DNA of 50,775 nt, from positions 1 to 50,775 of the forward strand of contig NZ_VAWG01000020.1 of assembly GCF_005869875.1 (NCBI RefSeq), in the 5' to 3' direction. Below are positions 1-8,629 of this stretch, piece by piece (position 1 is the stretch's first letter; each line of letters begins with the position of its first letter). Position numbers and translations under genes: made by a program. A model generated the notes under the pieces. It ran no database searches. It was not told the origin of the DNA and was given only the letters and a program-made list of their open reading frames with translations. Source of the DNA: Paenibacillus pinistramenti (GTDB lineage Bacteria > Bacillota > Bacilli > Paenibacillales > Paenibacillaceae).

Positions 1-1331
1 GGGGTGGCCGGCTCTTCGCGGCCCGCGCCGCGCCCGGATGGGCGGCGCGGACCGCGGGAGCCCCGCTGCTCGGCGCTGCGCCGCGGCGACAGCAGGCCGA
101 GCAGCGACACCGCCCCGGGCCGGATGACGGCCGGGGCGTCCTCGTCCGGTGCGAGCACCACGCCAAGCTGGTGGTGCTCGCCCGCGTAGATGGCGCGCTG
201 CAGGAACTTGACCTCCCCGGCGAGATTCAGCACTTCCAGTTTGCAGAACGCCGGGTTGATGCGCAGCGCTTCGTGCAGCTGCTCCTTCGTGTTCGTGTCC
301 GTACCGTTCACGCGGACGATCGTCTCACCCGCCAGGATGCCCAGCTCCGCCGCCGGACTGTCCGGAATGACGGCCAGCACGCGCAGGCCGCGGTCCGGAT
401 GGACAAAGAACGGCGGGCGGTGCTGCTCCTCAAACCGGCTGTACCAGATCAGCCCCTCATGGAGCAGGAAGGCCAGCAGCGCAGCCGCCAGCGTAAAGCC
501 GCTGAACCACCGCGCCAGCAGCGCCGCTCCCAGAATAAGCAGCCCGTAGAACAGCAGGCGGCTCGACGTCAGCTTCACCTTCGCTTTGGGCAGCAGGCTG
601 ATCGACATCTCCGAGAAGCCGATCATGACAGGCAGCCCGGCAAGCGCAAAGCCGTTCTGCCAGCCGTCGCCGCCAAAGATCGGCGTCCACGGCAGCACGC
701 TGCCCGCTGTATGCGCAGGGATCAGCAGGAACAGCGGAACCGGCCAGAGGCTCTGCATCTGGTAGCCGCCTACTGGCCGGCCTCTTTTTCCTTCATAGAA
801 CAAAGGACCGGCGAAAGACGCACCCTGCCAGCGTACAAGCAAAGCTTCTGCGATATGCAGAAGTCCCGCCAAAGCCAGCAGCGCCGGGATATTCAAATCC
901 CGCACCGCGGCCAGCACATCCGCGCCGAAACCCGCAGCCGGTCCCCCGGGAAACAGATTCACCACAAACTGGATCACGCCCAGAAGCCCTGCGGCGTAAG
1001 CCAGACACAGATAGCGCACCTTCATCAGCATCAGCACAATGGATGCGCCCCAAATCAGCAGCACACCTTCTAAGGTGAGATTCATCCCGAGAAACAACGA
1101 GACTGCGGAAACGCCGATTCCGGCTGCCAGGCCGCCAAGAAACGTTCTCCACGTTTGAAGGCCCCAGCGGTTAAGCCTGACATGAAACAGCTTCCTCTCC
1201 AGAAGCACCTGCCTGCGGTACTGCAGGGCAATCAGAATAATCGAAATATAATAAAATGGCTGCAGGAGCAGTTCAGCTCCGGCACGTGCCAGGTTCGACA
1301 GCCATTCCAACAGAAGATCCAAAGCGGTCAC
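1..1331 (-). CDS. minJ: MinJ-type polytopic membrane protein with PDZ domain, C-terminus cut by window edge
   Basis: The frame is open from a GTG at 1331 (GAAGGAG about 7 nt upstream) to base 1, giving 443 codons without a stop. The N-terminal ~290 residues are a series of hydrophobic segments. A PDZ-like domain follows at about residues 310-385 (VLAVIPDSPAAELGILAGE, then the ending GEHHQLGVVLAP). In Bacillus, MinJ is the membrane adaptor that links DivIVA to MinD at division sites and poles. The assignment rests on the membrane-plus-PDZ architecture and on its place after ctpB, as in B. subtilis. The tail after residue ~390 is Arg/Gly/Pro-rich and very GC-rich, and the true C-terminus is not in the window. 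Confidence 0.82.
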   Translation of the reverse strand, partial: MTALDLLLEWLSNLARAGAELLLQPFYYISIILIALQYRRQVLLERKLFHVRLNRWGLQTWRTFLGGLAAGIGVSAVSLFLGMNLTLEGVLLIWGASIVLMLMKVRYLCLAYAAGLLGVIQFVVNLFPGGPAAGFGADVLAAVRDLNIPALLALAGLLHIAEALLVRWQGASFAGPLFYEGKRGRPVGGYQMQSLWPVPLFLLIPAHTAGSVLPWTPIFGGDGWQNGFALAGLPVMIGFSEMSISLLPKAKVKLTSSRLLFYGLLILGAALLARWFSGFTLAAALLAFLLHEGLIWYSRFEEQHRPPFFVHPDRGLRVLAVIPDSPAAELGILAGETIVRVNGTDTNTKEQLHEALRINPAFCKLEVLNLAGEVKFLQRAIYAGEHHQLGVVLAPDEDAPAVIRPGAVSLLGLLSPRRSAEQRGSRGPRRPSGRGAGREEPAT

Positions 1332-1400
1332 TCTCCTTCTCCTTCGGCTTAAAAATGAACCCAAGCAGGCCCCGCCTCTCCCAGGTTCATGCCACATTTC

Positions 1401-1432
1401 AAAAAAAAAAGAGAAGGCTGATGTCAGCCTTC
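1401..1432 (-). terminator. Rho-independent terminator of ctpB
   Basis: On the minus strand an 8-bp stem (GAAGGCTG/CAGCCTTC) with an ACAT loop is followed by ten T. It lies 15 nt past the ctpB stop and separates ctpB from minJ. A second, weaker hairpin (TGAACC/GGTTCA arms with a long GC-rich loop, about 1354-1390) sits between it and minJ. Confidence 0.9.
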
Positions 1433-1446
1433 CCAGCTTGATATTC

Positions 1447-2934
1447 TTAATTCGACACGGACGTCCCGATTTCCTTCCGGACTTCTTCATAAGCCCGGTT
1501 CAGCTGCGCATCGTTCGCCGGATCAGCGATTTTCTCCACCAGTGCAGACTCGATCTGCTCGGCTGTCTTCGCATCAATACTGCCGCTTGCGGTCAAGTTA
1601 TGATCCTGCTGAAACTTCTTAACAGCTGCAGCAGTTCCCTTGCTGAAGTACCCGTCCTCCCGGCCCGGCTTGTAGCCGAGTCCGATCAGCATCGTTTGAG
1701 CGCTCTTCACATCGTCGCTGTTGCTGTCATAGCTGAGTGTTGTCTCTTTGCTGATCGGCGCAACGGAGAAATAGGCAGGCTGATTAACCGCAATATCGGG
1801 GTTGATGCCTTTCTTGTGAATCCATTCCCCGTTTGGCGTCAGCCATTTGGCCATCGTAATTTTGAGCAGGCTGCCGTCGCCGAACTCGTTCTCGTAGCTC
1901 TGCTGCACCGTCCCTTTGCCATACGTGGTTTCCCCGATCAGCGTGGCCCCTGCAGATTCCTTCAGGGCACCGGCCAGAATTTCAGAGGCGCTGGCGCTGC
2001 CTTTGTTCGTCAGCACGACAATCGGGTAAGACTTGGCTGTACTGGAGCCCGTCGAGAACGTCTTCTGCTTCTGCCCCGCCTTGTCCTCCACCTGCACAAT
2101 GAGTTTCCCCTTCGGCACCAGCTGGTACGCCATGTCCTGAACAACTGACAGCACGCCGCCCGGGTTGTTTCTTACGTCAATGACCAGGCCCTTCATGCCC
2201 TGGCTTTCCAGCTTGGTCAGCTCTTCCTTGAAACGGTCCGCCGTGTTCATGGAGAACTCGGTCACTTCAATGTATCCGAGCTTATCGCTGGTCATCTTGG
2301 CGTTAACGGTCTCCAGCGCAATATCGTCCCGTTTAATATTGAAGGTCATCGGCTCGGATGTGCCGCTCCGCTGTACTTTAATCTCGACGCTGCTGCCCTT
2401 CGGCCCGCGGATCTTCGCAACCGCTTCATTCAGGCTTAAGCCCTCCAGCGATTCCCCGTCAACAGACAGCAGAATATCCTTGGCCTTGATCCCCGCCGTC
2501 TCGGCCGGCGAGCCTTTAATCGGCGATACCACAACCACATTGCCGTTATCCAGAGATACCTCCGCTCCAATTCCCGAGAAAGAGCCCTGAATCTGCTCTG
2601 TAAATTCCTTGGCTGTTTCCTCGCCCATATAGGAGGAGAAAGGATCGTCAAGCGCGTCCATCATCCCTTGAATGGCGCCGTCCACCAGCTTATCCGTATC
2701 TACATCCTGGTAATAATGCTGCTTCACCAGCTGGAGCGCTGTTTCCACCTTCGCCAGATCATCCTTGTCCTCACTGCTGCTCTGGCCCGAAGTCAAATCC
2801 GTCAGCAGCCCGGCTGTGGAAGCCGCCTTTCCGCTCTCCGTGAAATTCAGCTGGCCGGTAATGAGGAGCGTCAGGATGCTGCTGCCCAGCAGCGTTACCA
2901 GCATTAACAGAATCACCGTCTGTTTTTTGAACAT
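1447..2934 (-). CDS. ctpB: S41 C-terminal processing serine protease (CtpB) with PDZ and peptidoglycan-binding domains
   Basis: The 495-aa protein has one N-terminal membrane anchor (about residues 6-25), a PDZ domain (~120-195), an S41 protease core (~215-375) and a C-terminal PG_binding_1-like helical domain (~400-465). The Ser-Lys-Gln catalytic set is visible: S315 in GSASASE, K340 and Q344 in GKGTVQQ. In B. subtilis, CtpB acts outside the membrane and cleaves SpoIVFA in the SigK checkpoint. The position next to ftsX and minJ is the conserved Bacillales one. The wall-binding tail is the usual form in this group. The gene has its own strong terminator and lies after the M23 gene across a ~215-bp gap. 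Confidence 0.93.
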   Translation of the reverse strand: MFKKQTVILLMLVTLLGSSILTLLITGQLNFTESGKAASTAGLLTDLTSGQSSSEDKDDLAKVETALQLVKQHYYQDVDTDKLVDGAIQGMMDALDDPFSSYMGEETAKEFTEQIQGSFSGIGAEVSLDNGNVVVVSPIKGSPAETAGIKAKDILLSVDGESLEGLSLNEAVAKIRGPKGSSVEIKVQRSGTSEPMTFNIKRDDIALETVNAKMTSDKLGYIEVTEFSMNTADRFKEELTKLESQGMKGLVIDVRNNPGGVLSVVQDMAYQLVPKGKLIVQVEDKAGQKQKTFSTGSSTAKSYPIVVLTNKGSASASEILAGALKESAGATLIGETTYGKGTVQQSYENEFGDGSLLKITMAKWLTPNGEWIHKKGINPDIAVNQPAYFSVAPISKETTLSYDSNSDDVKSAQTMLIGLGYKPGREDGYFSKGTAAAVKKFQQDHNLTASGSIDAKTAEQIESALVEKIADPANDAQLNRAYEEVRKEIGTSVSN

Positions 2935-3104
2935 TCAATCATGCACCGCCTTTTCGTTGTTCAGCTGTAACCTGTACCGGAAAGTCCGGTTCATGATCAC
3001 TGATTGTTCAGAACGGATGCCCCTCCCCGTCCAGGGAAAAAGCATCCGTCCACAATTATCCATTCTATTATATTATATGTCCTGCTTGTCCGAAATATTT
3101 ATGA

Positions 3105-3145
3105 GTGCATGAAGTGCTTGGTGCTTAATGTGCTCTGTGCTTAAT
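3105..3145. repeat. Degenerate GTGCTT direct repeats after the M23 peptidase gene
   Basis: GTGCAT, GTGCTT, GTGCTT, GTGCTC and GTGCTT recur with 1-3 nt spacers within 41 bp, ending 5 nt before the stop codon of the minus-strand gene at 3150. It is one of several short tandem repeats at gene 3' ends in this window. Confidence 0.6.
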
Positions 3146-3149
3146 ATAA

Positions 3150-4427
3150 CTAGTAAGCCAGGTAAGGCATCGGATCGGTCGGCTCACCGTTGACCCGGAC
3201 CTCAAAGTGCATATGCGGGCCGGTAGACTGGCCTGTATTGCCGGATTCGGCAACTACCTCGCCGCGCTTCACCGTATCGCCTTTTTCCACTTTAAATTCG
3301 CTCAAGTGACCGTACACGGTCCATGTATTGTCGCCATGGTCGATAATGACACAGTTGCCGTAGCCGCTGTACCACTCCGCCAGGACAACTACACCGCCCT
3401 CGGCCGCATGGACATCTGTTCCGATCGGAACCGCGAAATCGACGCCGGCATGCAGCTTCTTCACGCCGGTAATCGGGTGAATCCGGTAGCCGAATGGCGA
3501 AGAGATGCGGGCATGCCCGACCGGAAGGCCGAGTGATCCGTCACCGGTTGTATAAGAGCCGGATGAGGAGGAAGAGCTGGACGACGAGGATTTGGCCGCC
3601 GCTGCTGCCTCAGCCGCTTTCTTCGCCGCCTGCTGCTTCTTGTAGGTATAAATCTGCTGCGCTTTAAGCTTGTTCTTCTCCTGCTCCAGAGCCGCCTGCT
3701 TCGATACAAGCTCGACAAGCAGCTTGTCCTGCTCTTCGCTGATATCGTCGCTTTCCTCCACCTGGTCACTGTATTGAGCGATCAGCTGCTGCTTCTCATC
3801 CTCCTTATCGGAGAGCACCTGCTTGCGGGATTCCGCTTCGGCATAGAGCTGCTTCGTCTTGGCATAGCCCGCTTCCAGCTCTTTCTGCTGCTGCAGAACC
3901 AGCTCCTTGTCTTTCTTGTGCTCGGCCAGAAGCTCCTTGTCCTGATTCGCAATGGCGGTTATGGAATCGATCCGGTCGAGAAAATCAGTGAAGCTTGTCG
4001 AGGACATTACAACATCAAGATAAGACACGGCCCCGTCCGTGTACATCAGCCGCACCCGGTTATCGAGCAGCTTGCTGCGCTCCTCGATGCGCTGCTCGGT
4101 TTCGTCCAGCTTCTTCGCCGTCTGGCGGAGCTGCTCCTCCGAATCGCTGATCTGCTTGGAGATATTGGCCAGCTCGCTGCTGACCGTTTGAATCTGGGCA
4201 AGCAGGTCATTTAAGTAGTTCGTATTCTTGTTGACGTAATGCTGGGCGACCTGGCCGTCTTTCTCGGCCTGCTCCTGCTTCGCCTGCGCCTCTGCAGCTT
4301 GTTCTTTCAGTTCTTTGAGTTCCTTGTCAATTTGATCCATCGTCTTCTGCTTGGCAAAGCTCTCAGCGGGCTGTACAATCCCCAGGGCCAAAACGATAAC
4401 GGCAATGACAGAAATCCATTTCTTCAA
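3150..4427 (-). CDS. Coiled-coil M23-family peptidoglycan endopeptidase of the ftsEX operon
   Basis: The 425-aa secreted protein has a signal peptide (~1-25), a long Glu/Lys/Gln-rich coiled coil (~28-265), a Ser-rich linker (S280-S290) and a C-terminal M23 lysostaphin-type domain (~300-420). Zinc and catalytic residues are present: H326 and D330 (HAGVD), H374 (YGHL) and H405/H407 (GPHMHFE). Coiled coil plus hydrolase is the layout of EnvC and PcsB, the effectors activated by FtsEX. Placement directly after ftsX supports an FtsEX-gated septum hydrolase, which is inference; here the hydrolase domain is intact, unlike EnvC. The start is TTG at 4427 with GGAG 9 nt upstream. Confidence 0.9.
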   Translation of the reverse strand: MKKWISVIAVIVLALGIVQPAESFAKQKTMDQIDKELKELKEQAAEAQAKQEQAEKDGQVAQHYVNKNTNYLNDLLAQIQTVSSELANISKQISDSEEQLRQTAKKLDETEQRIEERSKLLDNRVRLMYTDGAVSYLDVVMSSTSFTDFLDRIDSITAIANQDKELLAEHKKDKELVLQQQKELEAGYAKTKQLYAEAESRKQVLSDKEDEKQQLIAQYSDQVEESDDISEEQDKLLVELVSKQAALEQEKNKLKAQQIYTYKKQQAAKKAAEAAAAAKSSSSSSSSSSGSYTTGDGSLGLPVGHARISSPFGYRIHPITGVKKLHAGVDFAVPIGTDVHAAEGGVVVLAEWYSGYGNCVIIDHGDNTWTVYGHLSEFKVEKGDTVKRGEVVAESGNTGQSTGPHMHFEVRVNGEPTDPMPYLAY

Positions 4428-4470
4428 TATCCCATTCTCCGTTTCTTTATCAGTTTGACTTTCCTACATC

Positions 4471-4518
4471 TGCACGCACTTACACCTGCACGTACTTACA
4501 CCTGCACGCACTTACACC
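4471..4518. repeat. Three tandem copies of a 16-bp unit at the ftsX 3' end
   Basis: The unit TGCACGCACTTACACC occurs three times in register, the middle copy with one change (GTACTT). The last copy includes the stop codon and final codon of ftsX (4512-4517). The repeat fills much of the ftsX/M23 gap. Confidence 0.9.
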
Positions 4519-5426
4519 TTCAGAAACTTGCGGATTGACATCGTGCTGCCCCAAACTCCGATTAATACACCGAGCAGCAGGATAAACCCGCCCAGCAGAT
4601 AGCCGATATCGGACAGCGGAACCAGATGGAAATTCAGCGTGACATCCAGTCCGATGGCATTCTCCAGCATTTGATAGCCGGTAAACAGCAGGGCTGCCGA
4701 GATGGCAGAGCCGAGCAGGCCGATCAGAGCACCCTCTACAAAAAAGGGCCAGCGAATAAAGGCATTCGTCGCGCCAACCAGCTTCATAATGCCGATCTCC
4801 CTGCGCCTAGCCAAAATGGTAACGCGGATGGTGTTCGAAATCAGGAACATCGCCATCAGCGCAAGGCCTGCTACAAAGGCAAAGCCGATGTTGCGGATCA
4901 GTCTCGTTACTTTAAACAGCTTCTCAACCGTTCCTTTGCCGTATCTGACTTTGTAAATCGGCTGGCTGCTGTACTGCTTGTTCAAATCTTCAATCTTGCC
5001 GGCTACAAAAGAGACCGTTGAAGGCTCAATGACCTCCACCTTCAGCGTATCGGGAATCGGATTGGTCTCATCCGTATACCCTTCAAGCAGATCATTGCCG
5101 TCGGCTCCAAGCTTCTCGCGGAGATCCTTGAGGCCCTGGGTCTTGTCCACAAAGGTCACCTTGCTGACCTCCGGCATGCTTTCGATCGCCGTCTGCACCT
5201 TCTGACGCATCGCGTCATCGACATTCGAGCTTAAGAACGTGCTGATCTGCACCTGGCTGTCAGCCTCATCCGCGAAAGAATTGACGTTGACCACCAGCAG
5301 GACAAACACACCTAGAATAAACAGCGAAACAATAATAGACGTAACTGAGGCTACGGACATCCAGCCGTTGCGGAAGACATTCTTGATCCCTTCCCTTAAA
5401 TGCCGCAAGAAGGTTCTAAAAGTCAT
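4512..5426 (-). CDS. ftsX: Cell division ABC-transporter-like membrane protein FtsX
   Basis: The 304-aa protein has four membrane segments (about 22-46, 175-200, 223-248, 272-295) and an extracytoplasmic domain of ~130 residues between TM1 and TM2. The MacB/FtsX core is visible after TM2 in [15 protein letters not shown] chose the ATG at 5426 (GGAGA 8 nt upstream) over the in-frame start at 5468. It overlaps the ftsE stop by 11 nt, the usual translational coupling. FtsX carries the FtsE ATPase signal across the membrane to a wall hydrolase, which here is probably the M23 protein encoded next. Confidence 0.95.
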   Translation of the reverse strand: MTFRTFLRHLREGIKNVFRNGWMSVASVTSIIVSLFILGVFVLLVVNVNSFADEADSQVQISTFLSSNVDDAMRQKVQTAIESMPEVSKVTFVDKTQGLKDLREKLGADGNDLLEGYTDETNPIPDTLKVEVIEPSTVSFVAGKIEDLNKQYSSQPIYKVRYGKGTVEKLFKVTRLIRNIGFAFVAGLALMAMFLISNTIRVTILARRREIGIMKLVGATNAFIRWPFFVEGALIGLLGSAISAALLFTGYQMLENAIGLDVTLNFHLVPLSDIGYLLGGFILLLGVLIGVWGSTMSIRKFLKV

Positions 5427-6102
5427 ATCCGTATTCTCCTCTCGGCTGGTCGCGCACGATGTTGCCATTCTCGATGGCGATAACCCGCTTGCGCATCGTG
5501 TTCACGATATCCTTGTTGTGCGTCGCCATGACAATCGTTGTGCCGCGGAAGTTGATCTCATCCAGCAGCTGCATGATTTCCCAGGACGTTTCCGGGTCCA
5601 GGTTGCCTGTAGGCTCGTCCGCAATGATGACCGTCGGGTTGTTGACGATGGCCCGGGCAATCGCCACACGCTGCTGCTCTCCGCCGGACAGCTGGGCCGG
5701 AAGGCGGTTTGCCTTGTTCTTCAAGCCTACCAGGTCCAGCACCTCTATCACCCTTTTGCGGATGATCCGCTTCGGCGCCTCGATCACTTCAAGCGCAAAG
5801 GCCACGTTCTCGTAGGCGGTCAGCTTGGGGAGAAGCCGAAAATCCTGGAAGATAACGCCGATATTACGGCGGACATAAGGAATTTTGCGCGGCTTCAGCT
5901 TGCCGATATTAAATCCGCTTACCGATATTTGGCCTTTGGTGGGTACTTCTTCTCTATAAATTAGCTTCATGAATGTCGATTTCCCCGCACCGGAGGGACC
6001 AACAATATACACAAATTCGTTCCGGTCGATCTTAACGGATATCCCTTGAAGGGCATGAGTCCCGTTTGGATAGGTCTTCCAGACATCCTGCATTTCTATC
6101 AC
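5416..6102 (-). CDS. ftsE: Cell division ATP-binding protein FtsE
   Basis: The 228-aa ABC ATPase has Walker [10 protein letters not shown] (~36-44), signature [14 protein letters not shown] (~137-150), Walker [13 protein letters not shown] and the H-loop ATH. I chose the GTG at 6102 because AGGAAG lies 7 nt upstream and the start VIEMQDVW matches the family. The longer frame to 6144 would add 14 atypical residues. FtsE pairs with FtsX at the septum and during elongation to control peptidoglycan hydrolysis. The gene leads the ftsE-ftsX-M23 operon and is divergent from the VanW gene across 236 bp. Confidence 0.95.
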   Translation of the reverse strand: MIEMQDVWKTYPNGTHALQGISVKIDRNEFVYIVGPSGAGKSTFMKLIYREEVPTKGQISVSGFNIGKLKPRKIPYVRRNIGVIFQDFRLLPKLTAYENVAFALEVIEAPKRIIRKRVIEVLDLVGLKNKANRLPAQLSGGEQQRVAIARAIVNNPTVIIADEPTGNLDPETSWEIMQLLDEINFRGTTIVMATHNKDIVNTMRKRVIAIENGNIVRDQPRGEYGYDF

Positions 6103-6338
6103 AGCATCACTTCCTAAATCTTGTTGATAAACCAGTTTACGCAAAAAGACAACAGCTATGGTTACACTTCGACATCTTCCAGTGAATTCCTTTATAACGC
6201 GAGCAATTTCATCAGCCTGTTTTTCATTGTAACAAATTTGTTACCCCCTGAGTACCGAAATTTTCTCTAATAGGCTGCATATACATAGATTGATAAGGGA
6301 CAAACCTGTTTCCGGAAAAAGGAGGGGCAACCCGTCTG
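6103..6338. promoter_or_regulatory. Divergent intergenic region with a perfect 16-bp palindrome
   Basis: The ftsE/vanW divergent gap holds the perfect palindrome GTAACAAATTTGTTAC at 6229-6244. Its dyad symmetry and position suggest an operator serving one or both promoters. No convincing -35/-10 pair was assigned and the protein that binds is unknown. Confidence 0.45.
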
Positions 6339-7787
6339 ATGAAGAAAATAATACGGCTCTACTTGCCGGCCTCCCTCCTGCTCGCTTCAGCGGGAATCTG
6401 GGGAGCCATGCTCCTGTATGCCGGACAAACCACCGTCCCGCGCGGCGTAACAGCAGGGGGCCTGCCGATTGGCGGCCTGCAGGTTAACGAAGCGGATGAT
6501 CTGCTGCTGCGGGAGAGCGGCAGGCTGATGGCGCAGCCCATAACACTGGTCAGCCAGGAACCGCCCCTGTCCATTAAAGCAGACTGGTCCAAGGCGGGCC
6601 TCAGCCTCCGCTCTGACGCTCTGCTGCAGGCGCTGGATCAGCTGCAGGAGGGAAGCCTTTGGCAGCGGGTCAAATTCCGCTATACTTTTACAAAGATTTG
6701 GAGCCTTGAGGTGCATTACGACGAATCGGTGCTGAAAAAATCATTAAACAGCGAATGGGAGGCCCGCCAGTTTGGAGCGCTTAAGAACGCCGAGCGGGTC
6801 ATCAAGCCCGGCGATCAGATCAGCTATATTCCCGAGGTGAAGGCGCTGCGGATCAAATGGGACACCCTGGGCGCCGCCCTGATTGCCAAGGCGCCGCGTA
6901 CCTTGGATGCAGGGGATGCGGGGGCTGCCTCTGACGCGGACAGGGACCCGGGCAGCCAGCCGGTTCAGGTGCAGCTGCCGCTCGGGATGGCCGATCCGCC
7001 TGTAACGGTGTCCAGCCTGAAGGCCCAGGGCGTTAACCGGCGGGTGTCCATGCTGACGACGCGTCTGACCGGCGCCTCGGGCCGCCTGCACAACGTCGAG
7101 GCCGCCGCCAAGATTATCGACGGCATGCTGCTTGCGCCGGGAGAAGTGTTCGACTACGGCAAGGTGGTCCGCGAGGCGGAGAGCAAATACGGCTTCCGGG
7201 AAGCGCCGGTCATTATCCAGGGCCGGCTGGTGCCCGGCATCGGCGGCGGAATCTGCCAGGTGTCCGGCACGCTGTACGGCGCGGTCATCCGGGCGGGCCT
7301 CGAGGTTGTCGAGCGCCGCAGCCACTCCCGTCCGGTAAGCTATCTGCCGAAAGGACAGGACGCGACCTTCTCCACCGGGTACATTAATTTCAAATTTAAA
7401 AATAATACCTCCGGCTATCTGCTCATCAGCGCCAAAGCGGTTAACGGCACGATGACCGTCAAGCTCTTCGGCAGCCTGCCGAGCGGCGTCCATTATGAAA
7501 TCCGCTCGAAGACGGTCAAGACGCTGAGTCCCGGCGTGCGCTACGTCAGCAATCCTGCCCTGCCGGCAGGCCTCAGGCAGATGCTGCAGCAGGGAACGCC
7601 GGGCTATGTAGTGGAGACTTACCGCACCAAGTGGACAAACGGTAATCCCGGCAAGGAAGAGCTGCTCTCGCGGGACACCTACCCCGCCCAGCCGGCTGTG
7701 GTGGCCGTACGCACTGCCGCGTCAGACCCCGGCGCAGGCCAGACCCCGCCGGAACCGCAGATTATCGAGGACGGCGTAAAGGAATAG
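6339..7787 (+). CDS. VanW-family exported protein
   Basis: The 482-aa protein has an N-terminal signal anchor (~7-29), a PG_binding_4-like region (~35-200), a VanW domain (~235-378) with the hallmark GGGICQVSGTLY (302-313), and a C-terminal G5-like segment (~388-450). VanW domains occur in vancomycin-resistance clusters and in many exported Firmicute proteins. Their biochemical activity is unsettled, so no resistance role is implied. GGAGG lies 11 nt before the ATG. Codon use is GC-rich like its neighbours. A lipoprotein gene follows on the same strand after 82 bp. Confidence 0.85.
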   Translation: MKKIIRLYLPASLLLASAGIWGAMLLYAGQTTVPRGVTAGGLPIGGLQVNEADDLLLRESGRLMAQPITLVSQEPPLSIKADWSKAGLSLRSDALLQALDQLQEGSLWQRVKFRYTFTKIWSLEVHYDESVLKKSLNSEWEARQFGALKNAERVIKPGDQISYIPEVKALRIKWDTLGAALIAKAPRTLDAGDAGAASDADRDPGSQPVQVQLPLGMADPPVTVSSLKAQGVNRRVSMLTTRLTGASGRLHNVEAAAKIIDGMLLAPGEVFDYGKVVREAESKYGFREAPVIIQGRLVPGIGGGICQVSGTLYGAVIRAGLEVVERRSHSRPVSYLPKGQDATFSTGYINFKFKNNTSGYLLISAKAVNGTMTVKLFGSLPSGVHYEIRSKTVKTLSPGVRYVSNPALPAGLRQMLQQGTPGYVVETYRTKWTNGNPGKEELLSRDTYPAQPAVVAVRTAASDPGAGQTPPEPQIIEDGVKE

Positions 7788-7869
7788 GCCTTCAGGGAAA
7801 CATTTACAGCCTTTATTTCGTCTTACAGGTTATAGGAAAACCCTTATGGAGAAATGGAGGCCGCTTTCG

Positions 7870-8469
7870 ATGATCAAGCCGTGGTTTAATGCAGCCATGA
7901 CAGCTGTTTTGCTGGCCGGACTGCTTTCGGCCTGCAAAGACGGGCAGGACGAGGAGCCTGCGGCCCTCCCGGCCTCTGCTGCGGCGGAGCTCTCTGCTGT
8001 GGGCTCTGCTGCGGAGGATTCTGCGGCGGCAGAGGCCTCCACACATGACAGCGCAGATCCGGCAGCAGGATCCGATTCTCCTTCCGAGACTCCGGACCCG
8101 GCCGCGCTGAATTTTAAGGAAGGAATTGTTGCAGATGTACAGGCTCTGGATAATCCGCTGATCCATTCGGATATCAAGGAGCTGCTGGATCAGATGATGA
8201 AGGCGATGGTGGAAGGGGATGAGCAGGCTTTTTACAGCTTGTTCCCGAACAGTGAGTCCGCCGCGTATTTCAGCTTCGAATTCGAGGGCTCTCCTAAATA
8301 CCGGTTTGAGGAGATTGACGAGGGGGCAATTCAGAAGGATTCCGAAGGAAGGGTACTCCTGCCTGTCAGCGGCAGAGTGCAAAGAGACGGCCAGGTTCAC
8401 GAGTTTTCCTGGGCCGTTTATTTCAAGAAGGACAAGGAAGGCGTCTGGCACCTGATTGCTCTAGATTAA
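7870..8469 (+). CDS. Putative lipoprotein of unknown function
   Basis: I chose the ATG at 7870 (TGGAGG 9 nt upstream), giving 199 aa. An in-frame ATG at 7846 is also possible. The signal sequence ends in the lipobox LLSAC, so Cys22 would be lipidated. An Ala/Glu/Ser-rich low-complexity linker (~25-75) follows, then a compact ~115-residue domain (LLDQMMKAMVEGDEQAFYSLF onward) that looks like an NTF2-like or DUF fold; I do not recognise it firmly. It may be co-transcribed with the VanW gene. The C-terminal WAVYFKKDKEGVWHLI resembles the last strands of NTF2-like folds. Confidence 0.75.
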   Translation: MIKPWFNAAMTAVLLAGLLSACKDGQDEEPAALPASAAAELSAVGSAAEDSAAAEASTHDSADPAAGSDSPSETPDPAALNFKEGIVADVQALDNPLIHSDIKELLDQMMKAMVEGDEQAFYSLFPNSESAAYFSFEFEGSPKYRFEEIDEGAIQKDSEGRVLLPVSGRVQRDGQVHEFSWAVYFKKDKEGVWHLIALD

Positions 8470-8490
8470 CTAACGGGAGCAGGAATACGC

Positions 8491-8589
8491 AAAAATCCCC
8501 TCAGCTGCGGCGTACAAGCTAGCCGCGATGAGAGCAGGTCCGCTGAATCGCGTGATTCGCGTGATTTCTGCTCTGCAAGCCGAGGGGAT
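8491..8589 (-). terminator. Multi-branched terminator of the MFS gene
   Basis: The closing stem pairs 8495-8506 with 8578-8589 (one mismatch) and on the minus strand runs into TTTTT. Inside are a 5-bp hairpin (8507-8511/8522-8526) and a 7-bp stem (8531-8537/8568-8574) capped by a further hairpin (8545-8549/8554-8558). The position just past the MFS stop and the T-run fit a terminator. The three-way-junction shape is unusual for one. Confidence 0.65.
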
Positions 8590-8629
8590 GTGGTTATCGT
8601 TTTAGACGTTCAAGACATTCAGACTGCCT

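Noticed and set aside
1..30. GCTCTTC near the left end as adapter remnant
   Set aside because: Only seven bases match and the sequence does not continue as adapter. The MinJ-type frame stays open through it, though the edge is probably still a contig end.
6339..7787. Vancomycin resistance determinant
   Set aside because: VanW domains occur widely in exported proteins without resistance; no vanA/B-type ligase, vanH or vanX is present.
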